Below are positions 1-7,401 of a stretch of DNA of 17,535 nucleotides, piece by piece; positions within the stretch are counted from its first letter, which is position 1; each line of letters opens with the position of its first letter. The DNA lies in assembly GCA_964583865.1 (NCBI GenBank), contig CAZOXZ010000042.1, forward strand, positions 1 to 17,535, written 5' to 3'. The position numbers and the translations under genes were made by a program. The notes beneath the pieces were generated by a model that made no database searches, was not told the origin of the DNA, and saw only the letters and a program-made list of their open reading frames with translations. This stretch comes from DASSBG01 sp964583865. Its GTDB lineage: Bacteria > Pseudomonadota > Gammaproteobacteria > Xanthomonadales > Rhodanobacteraceae.

Positions 1-719
1 GTTTTCCACAGAATCGAGGCGCAGCCTTCGGGCGTGATGACCGAATAGGTGGCGGATTCCAGCATGATGGTGCGGTCGCCGACGCCGATGGCCAGCGCGC
101 CACCGGAGCCTCCCTCGGCGATTACGGTGCAGATGATCGGCACCTTGAGTTGCGACATCACCAGCAGGTTGCGGGCGATGGCTTCGCTCTGGCCGCGCTC
201 CTCGGCGCCGATGCCGGGATAGGCGCCCATGGTGTCGATGAAGGTCAGCAATGGCAGACCGAAGCGTTCGGCCATTTCCATCAGCCGGCGGGCCTTGCGA
301 TAGCCTTCCGGGCGCGGCATGCCGAAGTTGCGGCGCACTTTGTCCTTGACCGCGCGTGCCTTCTGGTGGCCGATGGCCATGACTGGCTGGCCGTTGATGC
401 GTGCCAGGCCGCCGACAATAGCGGGATCCTCGGCGTAGGAGCGGTCGCCGGCCAGCTCGTGGAACTCCTCGAAGATCACCTCGGCGTAGTCGAGAAAATA
501 TGGCCGGTTCGGGTGTCGTGCGACCTGCGCCGTTTGCCAGGCGTCGAGGTTGCGGAAGATGTCCGCGGTCCGTGCCCGCAGCTTGCGCTCCAGCTTGCCG
601 GCTTCTTCCTCGATGTCGAGTGCCTGGCCGTCGCTGGTCTGACGCAGGTCGTGAATCTTGCGATCCAGCTCGGCGATGGGCTTTTCGAAGTCGAGAAAGT
701 GATTTTGGATGTCAGGCAT
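1..719 (-). CDS. accA: Acetyl-CoA carboxylase carboxyltransferase subunit alpha (3' end cut by window edge)
   Basis: AccA pairs with AccD to form the carboxyltransferase that moves CO2 from biotinyl-BCCP to acetyl-CoA, giving malonyl-CoA, the first committed step of fatty acid synthesis in the cytoplasm. The window holds the first 239 codons of a protein that is usually about 320 residues. The start reads MPDIQNHFLDFEKPIAELDR, typical of the AccA N-terminal helical region. Further on come FEEFHELAGDRSYAEDPAIV, GHQKARAVKDKVRRNFGMPR, FIDTMGAYPGIGAEERGQSE and IAEGGSGGALAIGVGDR, which are family-specific carboxyltransferase segments. The ATG ends at 719 and no clear Shine-Dalgarno is visible. A 50-bp gap with a possible -10 box separates it from dnaE, the same neighbour order as in E. 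coli. The reading frame is intact up to the edge. Confidence 0.97.
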   Translation of the reverse strand, partial: MPDIQNHFLDFEKPIAELDRKIHDLRQTSDGQALDIEEEAGKLERKLRARTADIFRNLDAWQTAQVARHPNRPYFLDYAEVIFEEFHELAGDRSYAEDPAIVGGLARINGQPVMAIGHQKARAVKDKVRRNFGMPRPEGYRKARRLMEMAERFGLPLLTFIDTMGAYPGIGAEERGQSEAIARNLLVMSQLKVPIICTVIAEGGSGGALAIGVGDRTIMLESATYSVITPEGCASILWK

Positions 720-748
720 GGCCGTGGTGAGCAACAGTCAGACCGCGC

Positions 749-754
749 AGTATA
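749..754 (-). promoter_or_regulatory. accA: Possible -10 box for accA
   Basis: The minus strand reads TATACT here, five of six matches to the sigma-70 -10 consensus, in the 50-bp gap between the dnaE stop and the accA start. It would start transcription about 20-25 nt before the accA ATG. I see no convincing -35 at 16-18 nt spacing (it would fall in the 3' end of dnaE) and no TGn extension, so this is only a candidate. It would let accA be expressed independently of the long upstream operon. Confidence 0.35.
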
Positions 755-769
755 GCGGTTGCCATGCCA

Positions 770-3700
770 TCATGCCGCAGCGGCGCGTGGCGGCTGCAGG
801 ACGAAATTCACGGATTCGATGCCCGGAACCTGTTCCAGCTGGCGCAGCAGGATGGTGTCGGCGCGCACGCCGCGGCCTGGCAGTTCGAGGTCGGCGCGTG
901 CCTGGCCATTGCTGTAGCCGTGCAGCATGACGGGCGTCTCGCCGGGATGTTCGTCCAGCAACTCACGCAGACGAGTGACGAAGTGCCTGTCGATGGCGCC
1001 GAGATCCAGGCGTACCAGGCGGCAATGCTCGCGACAGGCTTCGTCCAGGGTCCATACCTGTTGTGTGCGCACCTGAAAGCCACCGTTGAATCTGTCCGGT
1101 TCGAGGTTGCCGGCGGCAACCAGGATGGCGTCGCGTGTGAACAGTTCCGCGTACTGGGTCCAGACATCACCGAACAGGCTCAGCTCGATTTCGCCCTGGC
1201 CGTCTTCCATGCGCACGAAGGCCATGCTGTCGCCACGCCGGCGCACGGCGGCGACGCAGCCTGCCACGACCCAGGGCACACGCGGGGCGCGATGCTTGTT
1301 CTTGGCGTTGGCCGGCGGGCTGTAGTTGTCGGCAATTTCATCCAGCGAACAGCCGGCCATCTGCGTCAGCAGCTCCCGCCACGGGTCGGTCGGATGGCCG
1401 GACAGGAAGTGGCCCAGCGTGGCGCGTTCGGCTGCCAGAATGTCTTCCAGTGGCCAGGGTTCGATGTCGGGCAGTGGTACCTGGATGGGCTCGCTGGGCC
1501 CGGCGGCCGCGGCGAACATGTCGCCCTGGCCGCTGGCGCGATCCTTGGTGGTCTGTTCGGCTGCGCGCACGGCCTCGGGCAGCTGCGCCAGCAAGGCGGC
1601 ACGGTGGGCCCCGAGGCTGTCCATGGCGCCGGCCTTGATCAAGGCTTCCAGAGTGCGCTTGTTGAGCTGGCTGGATGCCGCCCGCAGGCACAGGTCCGGC
1701 AAGCTGGTAAAAGGCCTGTCTGTACGCGCAGCGACAATGCCCTCGCAGGCGCCGCGTCCCACGCCCTTGACCGCGCCCAGGCCGTAACGGATTTCGCGTG
1801 TCCCGGTGGCCACGAAGGCGTGGCCGGAGTGATTGACATCCGGCGGCAGGATGTCGATGCCCTCGCTGCGGACATCCTTCAGCAGGCCGACCAGCTTGTC
1901 GGTGTTGTCCAGGTCCGCCGACAGTGTGGCCGCCATGAACTCGGCCGGATAATGCGCCTTCAGCCAGGCTGTCTGGTAGGCCACCAGGGCGTAGGCGGCT
2001 GCGTGTGACTTGTTGAAGCCGTAGCCGGCGAATTTCTCCATCAGGCTGAAGAGTTTGTCGGCCTCATCCGCGGACAATCCGTTCTTTGCCGCGCCTTCGG
2101 CAAAGATGGCGCGATGGCGCGCCATTTCGGCTTCCTTTTTCTTGCCCATCGCGCGACGCAGCAGGTCGGCGCCGCCAAGAGTGTATCCGCCGATCACCTG
2201 CGCCATCTGCATGACCTGCTCCTGGTAGACCATGATGCCGTAGGTCTCGGACAGGACGGGCTCGGCGCGCGGATCGGGGTAGGTGACTTCCTCCTCGCCA
2301 TGCTTGCGCTTGATGAAATCCGGGATCAGGTCCATCGGGCCCGGGCGGTACAGCGAGACCAGCGCGATGAGATCCTCGAAACTGTCCGGCTGGGCATCGA
2401 GCAGCAGGCGCTGCATGCCCGGGGACTCGAACTGGAACACGGCCACGGTGCGCGGCTTGCGAAAGACGTCAAACGTGGCCGGGTCATCCAGCGGGATGTC
2501 GGCAATGGCCAGTGGCTCGGCGGTGCCGGTCTTGATGGCGTCGGCGTTGCGGGCATTGATGGCCTTCACGGCCCAGTCGATGATGGTCAGCGTGCGCAGG
2601 CCGAGGAAGTCGAACTTCACCAGGCCCACGGACTCGACATCGTTCTTGTCGTACTGGGTCACCACGCCGTGGCCACCCGGCTCGGCATACAGCGGGGCAA
2701 AATCGGTCAGCGGGCTGGGTGCGATGACCACGCCACCGGCATGCTTGCCGGCATTGCGCTTCAGGCCCTCCAGCTGCAGCGCGAGGTCGATGAGCGTGCG
2801 TGCTTCGTCGTCGTCGCGGTACAGCTCGCAGAACTCGCTGACGATGCGCTCGGAATCCTGGCGGGCCTTGTCGCTGCGGCCCAGGGCGTCGGCCAGGGTG
2901 AGGTCCAGCGGCCGCATGGGAATGAGCTTGGCGATGCGGTCCACCTGGCCGTAGGGCATGCCCAGCACCCGCCCGCAGTCGCGCAGCACGGCCTTGGCGG
3001 CCATCGAGCCATAGGTGATGATCTGGCTGACATGGTCACGGCCGTACTTGTCGGCCACGTAGTCAATGACCTCGTCACGGCGTTCCATGCAGAAGTCGAT
3101 GTCGAAGTCCGGCATGGACACGCGTTCGGGGTTCAAAAAGCGCTCGAACAGCAGGTCGAACTGCAGCGGGTCGAGATCGGTGATCTTAATTGCCCAGGCG
3201 ACCACCGAACCGGCGCCGGAACCGCGCCCTGGGCCAACGGGAATGCCGTGGTCCTTGGCCCAGCTGATGAAGTCGGAGACGATCAGGAAATACCCCGGAA
3301 AACCCATCTGGATGATGACATCCAGTTCGTGTTCCAGGCGTTGTTCGTAGTCCTCTCGGGAGTGTCCTGGTGATGTGCCATGGGCTTGCAGGCGCGCGTC
3401 CAGGCCCTCACGGGCCGTGGTCCGGATGAAACTGTCCAGGTCATGGCCGTCCGGTACCGGGAACTGTGGCAGGTAGTAGGTGCCGAACTCCAGGATCAGG
3501 TTGCATCGCCGGGCCAGCTCGACCGAGTTGGCCACGGCATCGGGCAGGTCGGCAAAGAGCTCGATCATGGCCTCGGGCGACTTCAGGTATTGCTCGGGCG
3601 TGTAGTCGTGTGGCCGGGCAGTATCCGCCAGCACGCGGCCGTCGTGAATGCAAACGCGCGCTTCGTGGGCTTCGAACTGCGCCTGGCTGAGGAAACGCAC

Positions 3701-4288
3701 GTCGTTGCTGGCCAGCAATGGCACGGCGGCGTCGTCGGCCAGGGCCACGGCTGCCTGCAGCCAGGCGTCATCACCCTTGCGGCCGCAGCGGGTGATTTCC
3801 AGGTACAGCCGTCCGGGAAACAGTTGCTGCAGCCTGCCCAGTTGTTGCCGTGCCTGCGGCAGGTGATCCGTGCCGGCGCTGCGGGCGATGTCGCTGTCAC
3901 GGCCGGCAAGGGCAATCAGGCCGTCGCAATTGCCTTCCAGCCAGTCGGCCTGGATCAGGGCATGGCCACGCACCTGACCTTCGATCCAGGCGCGCGAGAT
4001 CAGGCGCGACAGATTCAGGTAGCCGTCGTGGTCCTGGACCATCAGCGTCAGCCGGGTGGGCTCGTCGTTGTCCTGTTCCAGCCACAAGTCGCAGCCGATG
4101 ACCGGTTTGATGCCGGCGGCGCGCGCGGCGCGGTAGAACTTCACCAGCCCGAACAGATTGCTGTCGTCGGTGAGGGCGACGGCCGGCATGCCTGCGGCAA
4201 CGCAAGCCTTGATCAGCTCGGGCAGGCGGATGGTGGAGTCGACCAGCGAGTACTCGCTGTGCAGGTGGCAGTGGACAAAGCCCGTCAT
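770..4288 (-). CDS. dnaE: DNA polymerase III subunit alpha
   Basis: DnaE is the catalytic subunit of the replicative polymerase. At 1172 aa it is close to the 1160 aa of E. coli. The N-terminal PHP domain opens with VHCHLHSEYSLVDS (residues 5-18). The palm carries PDFDIDF, with D394 and D396 matching the catalytic pair D401/D403 of E. coli, and VKFDFLGLRTLTII supplies the third aspartate (D560; E. coli D555). The fingers motif GPGRGSGAGSVVAW is at 352-365. QGDMF at 921-925 matches the internal beta-clamp-binding motif QADMF, at almost the same position as in E. coli. An OB-fold follows (about 1005-1080, PWVVAGCVAAVRRRGDSMAF onward), then a tau-binding C-terminal region ending in AAAA. The ATG overlaps the rnhB stop as ATGA, so translation is probably coupled. 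The gene is intact; no intein is seen. Confidence 0.98.
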   Translation of the reverse strand: MTGFVHCHLHSEYSLVDSTIRLPELIKACVAAGMPAVALTDDSNLFGLVKFYRAARAAGIKPVIGCDLWLEQDNDEPTRLTLMVQDHDGYLNLSRLISRAWIEGQVRGHALIQADWLEGNCDGLIALAGRDSDIARSAGTDHLPQARQQLGRLQQLFPGRLYLEITRCGRKGDDAWLQAAVALADDAAVPLLASNDVRFLSQAQFEAHEARVCIHDGRVLADTARPHDYTPEQYLKSPEAMIELFADLPDAVANSVELARRCNLILEFGTYYLPQFPVPDGHDLDSFIRTTAREGLDARLQAHGTSPGHSREDYEQRLEHELDVIIQMGFPGYFLIVSDFISWAKDHGIPVGPGRGSGAGSVVAWAIKITDLDPLQFDLLFERFLNPERVSMPDFDIDFCMERRDEVIDYVADKYGRDHVSQIITYGSMAAKAVLRDCGRVLGMPYGQVDRIAKLIPMRPLDLTLADALGRSDKARQDSERIVSEFCELYRDDDEARTLIDLALQLEGLKRNAGKHAGGVVIAPSPLTDFAPLYAEPGGHGVVTQYDKNDVESVGLVKFDFLGLRTLTIIDWAVKAINARNADAIKTGTAEPLAIADIPLDDPATFDVFRKPRTVAVFQFESPGMQRLLLDAQPDSFEDLIALVSLYRPGPMDLIPDFIKRKHGEEEVTYPDPRAEPVLSETYGIMVYQEQVMQMAQVIGGYTLGGADLLRRAMGKKKEAEMARHRAIFAEGAAKNGLSADEADKLFSLMEKFAGYGFNKSHAAAYALVAYQTAWLKAHYPAEFMAATLSADLDNTDKLVGLLKDVRSEGIDILPPDVNHSGHAFVATGTREIRYGLGAVKGVGRGACEGIVAARTDRPFTSLPDLCLRAASSQLNKRTLEALIKAGAMDSLGAHRAALLAQLPEAVRAAEQTTKDRASGQGDMFAAAAGPSEPIQVPLPDIEPWPLEDILAAERATLGHFLSGHPTDPWRELLTQMAGCSLDEIADNYSPPANAKNKHRAPRVPWVVAGCVAAVRRRGDSMAFVRMEDGQGEIELSLFGDVWTQYAELFTRDAILVAAGNLEPDRFNGGFQVRTQQVWTLDEACREHCRLVRLDLGAIDRHFVTRLRELLDEHPGETPVMLHGYSNGQARADLELPGRGVRADTILLRQLEQVPGIESVNFVLQPPRAAAA

Positions 4289-4872
4289 GTGCCGTGGGCC
4301 TCGCAGGCGCGCCGAACCGGGGCAAAACTGCGCCGGTGCTCGGCGCAGGGGCCAAGCGTCGTCAACGCCTGCAGATGGGCTTTGGTCGGATAGCCCTTGT
4401 GCTGCGCGAAGCCGTAGCCGGGGAACTGCCGGTCAAGATCCTGCATGTACGCATCGCGCGCCACCTTGGCGATGATGGATGCTGCGCTGATGGCGGCATG
4501 GCTGGCGTCACCGCCGACGATGGCACGTGCGGGGCAGGGCAGATCGGTCGGCAGGCGATTGCCATCGACCAGCGCCCGGGTCGGTGCCGGATCCAGCTGC
4601 TGCAGCGCCTGGCGCATGCCCTGCAAGGTGGCCTCGAGGATGTTCAGGCGGTCGATCTCGGTTGCGGGCACCAGAACCAGGTGCCAGGCCAGGGCGTCGC
4701 GACGGATGACCGTGGCCAGTGCCTCGCGCCGCCGTGCGCTGAGACGCTTGGAATCGTCCAGCCCGCTGATGGGCCGATCCGGGTGCAAAATCACGGCCGC
4801 CGCGGCAACGGGCCCGGCCAGCGGCCCGCGCCCGGCTTCGTCGACACCGGCGACAAGGGCGTTGTCAGGCAC
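4285..4872 (-). CDS. rnhB: Ribonuclease HII
   Basis: RNase HII cuts the RNA strand of RNA/DNA hybrids and starts removal of single misincorporated ribonucleotides. The protein is 195 aa, near the usual 198-215. VAGVDEAGRGPLAGPV (7-22) carries the catalytic D11 and E12. LDDSKRLS follows at 39-46, LVDGNRLP contains D103, and GDASHAAISAASIIAKVARD (121-140) holds the likely fourth acidic residue D122. I chose the GTG start at 4870-4872 because GGAGG lies six bases upstream and family members start just before this DEAGRG block. Any ATG start would be far upstream, inside lpxB. The gene overlaps the lpxB stop by 8 bp and its own stop overlaps the dnaE start as ATGA, so lpxB-rnhB-dnaE looks translationally coupled. 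Confidence 0.95.
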   Translation of the reverse strand: MPDNALVAGVDEAGRGPLAGPVAAAAVILHPDRPISGLDDSKRLSARRREALATVIRRDALAWHLVLVPATEIDRLNILEATLQGMRQALQQLDPAPTRALVDGNRLPTDLPCPARAIVGGDASHAAISAASIIAKVARDAYMQDLDRQFPGYGFAQHKGYPTKAHLQALTTLGPCAEHRRSFAPVRRACEAHGT

Positions 4873-6100
4873 GTGTAACCTCCGGTGACAGCAGGGCAGC
4901 GATGGCAGCAGTCGCACGTTCGGCCGGCGTGGCGTCGTCATCGCCCAGCAGTTCGCGGTGCAATCGCGAGAACGCATCCGTGGTGGCGCGGCGACGGGCT
5001 TCGTCCGTGAACAACTGGTGTACCGCGGCGGCCAGGGCCCCGGGCTGGCAGTCGTCCTGCATCAATTCCGGGACCAGGGCGTGGCCGGCCAGCATGTTGG
5101 GCAGCGAGTACAACGAGGTCTTCATCAGCTTCAAAGCGCGGATCAGGGCGTAGCTAAGTGGCGCAATGCGGTAGGCCACGACCATGGGGCACTTGGCCAG
5201 CATCGCTTCCAACGCCACCGTGCCCGACGCCAGCAGCGCCACGTCGGCAGCCGTCAGGGCCGTGTCGGCCTGGCCGTCAAGCAGTTTGAACGTCGGTGTC
5301 ACCGGGGATTGTGCCGCAGGTGAGGGCGTGCTGGCCAGCCGTGCCTGCAAGGCCTTGAAACAGCGTTCGTTGGCAGCCGGCACCAGGACTGTCAAGTCCG
5401 GAAGCCATGCCGCCAGGCGCTGGCCGGCGTCGATGAAGATATCGGCCAGCCGTTCGATTTCACTGGCGCGGCTGCCGGGCAGCAGCGCCAGCACCGGCCC
5501 GGATTCGGTGATGCCCAGCGCGCGCCGCGCAGCGCGACGGTCCGGCACGCGTGGGAACCGCCGGGCCAGTGGGTGGCCGACGAAGCGTGCGGCCACGCCA
5601 TGGCGTGCATAGATGGCCGGCTCGTTGGGGAACAGGCAAAGCACCTGGTCGGCGCAATGGCCGATCTTTTGCACCCGCTTCTCGCGCCAGGCCCAGACCG
5701 AAGGGCTGACGTAATGCGCGGTGACGATGCCCGCCGTTTTCAGGCGCTTCTCCAGGCCGAGGTTGAAGTCCGGCGCATCGATGCCCACCACCAGGTCCGG
5801 GTGCGCTTCGCGCAGTTCGTTCACCAGCTCGCGTCGCAGGCGCAACAGCCGTGGCAGGTGGCGCAGTACTTCGGCCAGGCCCATCACCGACAATTCGGCA
5901 ATGTCATGCCAGCATTCGACGCCGGCAGCCGCCATGCGCGGTCCGCCGATTCCGGCCAGGCGCACGTCGGGCCAGCGCTGCCGCAATGCGCGCGCCAGTT
6001 CGGCACCCAGCATGTCGCCGGAGTCCTCACCGGCCACCAGGGCAATCAGGCGCGGCGCAGCAGCGGTCGTTGCAGGGACCTCGGCATGGGGCTCAGGCAT
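4865..6100 (-). CDS. lpxB: Lipid-A-disaccharide synthase
   Basis: LpxB (glycosyltransferase family 19) joins UDP-2,3-diacylglucosamine and lipid X into the beta-1,6-linked disaccharide of lipid A, at the inner face of the cytoplasmic membrane. The protein is 411 aa (E. coli 382). It has a slightly longer, Ala/Pro/Thr-rich start before LIALVAGEDSGDMLGAELAR, the family N-terminal motif. SPSVWAWREKRVQKI, LCLFPNEPAIYARHG, FVGHPLARRFP and LALLPGSRASEIERL are further LpxB segments, and LLASGTVALEAML and PNMLAGHALVPELMQDD lie in the C-terminal donor-binding half. The ATG at 6098-6100 is preceded by a poor Shine-Dalgarno and a small hairpin. It follows lpxA after 66 bp, the only substantial gap between skp and accA other than the one before accA itself. 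Confidence 0.97.
   Translation of the reverse strand: MPEPHAEVPATTAAAPRLIALVAGEDSGDMLGAELARALRQRWPDVRLAGIGGPRMAAAGVECWHDIAELSVMGLAEVLRHLPRLLRLRRELVNELREAHPDLVVGIDAPDFNLGLEKRLKTAGIVTAHYVSPSVWAWREKRVQKIGHCADQVLCLFPNEPAIYARHGVAARFVGHPLARRFPRVPDRRAARRALGITESGPVLALLPGSRASEIERLADIFIDAGQRLAAWLPDLTVLVPAANERCFKALQARLASTPSPAAQSPVTPTFKLLDGQADTALTAADVALLASGTVALEAMLAKCPMVVAYRIAPLSYALIRALKLMKTSLYSLPNMLAGHALVPELMQDDCQPGALAAAVHQLFTDEARRRATTDAFSRLHRELLGDDDATPAERATAAIAALLSPEVTRA
4879..4883 (-). promoter_or_regulatory. rnhB: Ribosome binding site that fixes the GTG start of rnhB
   Basis: The minus strand reads GGAGG, six bases before the GTG start codon of rnhB. It lies inside the last codons of lpxB, as expected for coupled genes, and is among the strongest Shine-Dalgarno sequences in the window. 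Confidence 0.8.
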
Positions 6101-6111
6101 GTCGCACCCGA

Positions 6112-6126
6112 CTGTCGCAACGACAG
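6112..6126. repeat. Small inverted repeat just before lpxB
   Basis: CTGTCG and CGACAG form a perfect 6-bp stem around a 3-base loop, about 11 bases upstream of the lpxB ATG. A second short inverted repeat (5-bp arms around one base) sits at 6152-6162, just after the lpxA stop. Neither is followed by a T-run in the transcribed direction, so terminator activity is unlikely. They might affect lpxB translation or mRNA stability. Confidence 0.45.
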
Positions 6127-6166
6127 GTCGCCAGCCTGCGCAAGAGCCGCGCCCGCAGCGGGACGC

Positions 6167-6937
6167 TCACCGCACCAACGAGCGCGTGCTGCCATCGATG
6201 AACTTCAGAAACATGGTGGCATGCTCCGATTCGCGCGCCATGGCAGCGATGGCTTCGCGGGCTTCGGCCAGCGGCTTTTTCGACAGGTAAAGCGTACGGT
6301 ACACCCGCTTGATGGTGGCAATCTCGTCGGACTGGTAACCATGCCGGCGCAGGCCTTCGCTGTTGATGCCCTTGGGCCTGGCGAAATTGCCGGCCACCGT
6401 GACAAACGGAGGAATGTCCCGATTGATGACCGAGCCCATGGACGTGAATGCGTGGGCGCCGATCTTGCAGAACTGGTGTACCAGAGTGAAGCCGCCGAAG
6501 ACCACGTGGTCGCCGACTTCGACGTGGCCCGCCAGCGAGGCTGCGTTGGCGAAGGTGATGCCGTTGCCGATGATGCAGTCATGGGCCACGTGCACGTAGG
6601 CCATCACCCAGTTGTCCGAGCCGATGCGGGTCACCCCGCCACCATCGCCCGTGCCCCGGCTGAAGGTGCAGAACTCGCGGATGACGTTGCGGTCGCCGAT
6701 GATCAGTTCGGTACGCTCGCCGGCGAACTTCTTGTCCTGCGGGTCGCCTCCCAGCGAGGCAAACTGCCAGATGCGGTTCTCGCGGCCGATGCGGGTCGGC
6801 CCTTCGATGACGACATGCGGGCCGATGCGGCAGTTCTCGCCGATTTCGACATCGGCACCGATGACGCTGCCGGGGCCGATGGATGTGCCCTTGCCGATAC
6901 GTGCCGACGGGTCGATGTGGGCGCTGGGGTCGATCAT
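6167..6937 (-). CDS. lpxA: UDP-N-acetylglucosamine O-acyltransferase
   Basis: LpxA transfers a 3-hydroxyacyl group from acyl carrier protein to the 3-OH of UDP-GlcNAc, the first step of lipid A synthesis in the cytoplasm. The protein is 256 aa (E. coli 262). Residues 1 to about 180 are left-handed beta-helix hexapeptide repeats, starting MIDPSAHIDPSARIGKGTSI. HVAHD carries H119, matching the catalytic H125 of E. coli, and AGH at 136-138 matches H144. The helical C-terminal part ends in GSTRSLVR. Counting from these anchors, the residue at the acyl-chain 'ruler' (E. coli G173) is M167, as in the C10-selective P. aeruginosa enzyme. The start overlaps the fabZ stop as ATGA. A longer in-frame extension upstream of this ATG lies inside fabZ and has no LpxA similarity. 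Confidence 0.97.
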   Translation of the reverse strand: MIDPSAHIDPSARIGKGTSIGPGSVIGADVEIGENCRIGPHVVIEGPTRIGRENRIWQFASLGGDPQDKKFAGERTELIIGDRNVIREFCTFSRGTGDGGGVTRIGSDNWVMAYVHVAHDCIIGNGITFANAASLAGHVEVGDHVVFGGFTLVHQFCKIGAHAFTSMGSVINRDIPPFVTVAGNFARPKGINSEGLRRHGYQSDEIATIKRVYRTLYLSKKPLAEAREAIAAMARESEHATMFLKFIDGSTRSLVR

Positions 6938-7401
6938 TCTTTGCTGCGCTCGGCGCACAGGATCTCGGCACAGGCCGCTTCTTCGCCGTCCACCAGGGCA
7001 CGTCCCGAGAACAGGCCCATGCCGCGCAACATGCGTTTGAGGCGGATTTCCAGGACCAGTTGGTCGCCCGGTACCACGGTGCGCGAGAAGCGTGCCTTGT
7101 CGACCTTGACCAGATAGTACAGCGGCGCGGTTTTCTTGCTGGTTGCCGATAGCTGGACCAGCACGCCCGATGCCTGCGCCAGAGCCTCGATGATCAACAC
7201 GCCGGGCATGATGGGATGGCCCGGAAAATGGCCGGTGAAGAATGGCTCGTTGTAGGTGACGTTCTTGATGGCACGCAAGGTCTCGCCCGGCTCGCAATCG
7301 ATGACGCGGTCCACCAGCAGGAACGGATAGCGATGCGGCAGCATCTCCATGATGCGGGTCACATCGACCGGCAAATCGGGGTGAGTTGTGGTGTCAGTCA
7401 T
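6934..7401 (-). CDS. fabZ: 3-hydroxyacyl-[ACP] dehydratase FabZ
   Basis: FabZ dehydrates 3-hydroxyacyl-ACP to trans-2-enoyl-ACP in fatty acid elongation. It competes with LpxA and LpxD for the same 3-hydroxyacyl-ACP pool, which explains its place between their genes. The protein is 155 aa, normal for the family, with a single hotdog fold. LPHRYPFLLVDRV (21-33) is the family N-terminal motif. NEPFFTGHFPGHPIMPGVLI contains the catalytic H58 and is followed by E72, at the 14-residue spacing expected for the His/Glu pair. AAGGA-like Shine-Dalgarno (AAGGA) lies eight bases before the ATG. The gene overlaps the end of lpxD by 8 bp and the start of lpxA by 4 bp. Confidence 0.97.
   Translation of the reverse strand: MTDTTTHPDLPVDVTRIMEMLPHRYPFLLVDRVIDCEPGETLRAIKNVTYNEPFFTGHFPGHPIMPGVLIIEALAQASGVLVQLSATSKKTAPLYYLVKVDKARFSRTVVPGDQLVLEIRLKRMLRGMGLFSGRALVDGEEAACAEILCAERSKE

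Noticed and set aside
764..2008. A 414-codon open frame on the plus strand, opposite dnaE
   Set aside because: dnaE is intact with all catalytic motifs; the opposite frame shows no domain and no ribosome binding site.
5573..7117. A 514-codon open frame on the plus strand, opposite lpxB, lpxA and fabZ
   Set aside because: It is an antisense shadow of three genes with clear family motifs, its translation is low in recognisable motifs, and long antisense frames are common in GC-rich DNA with strong third-position bias.
6938..7297. An upstream start for lpxA inside fabZ
   Set aside because: The extension is an out-of-frame reading of fabZ; LpxA family proteins start at MIDPSAHIDP.
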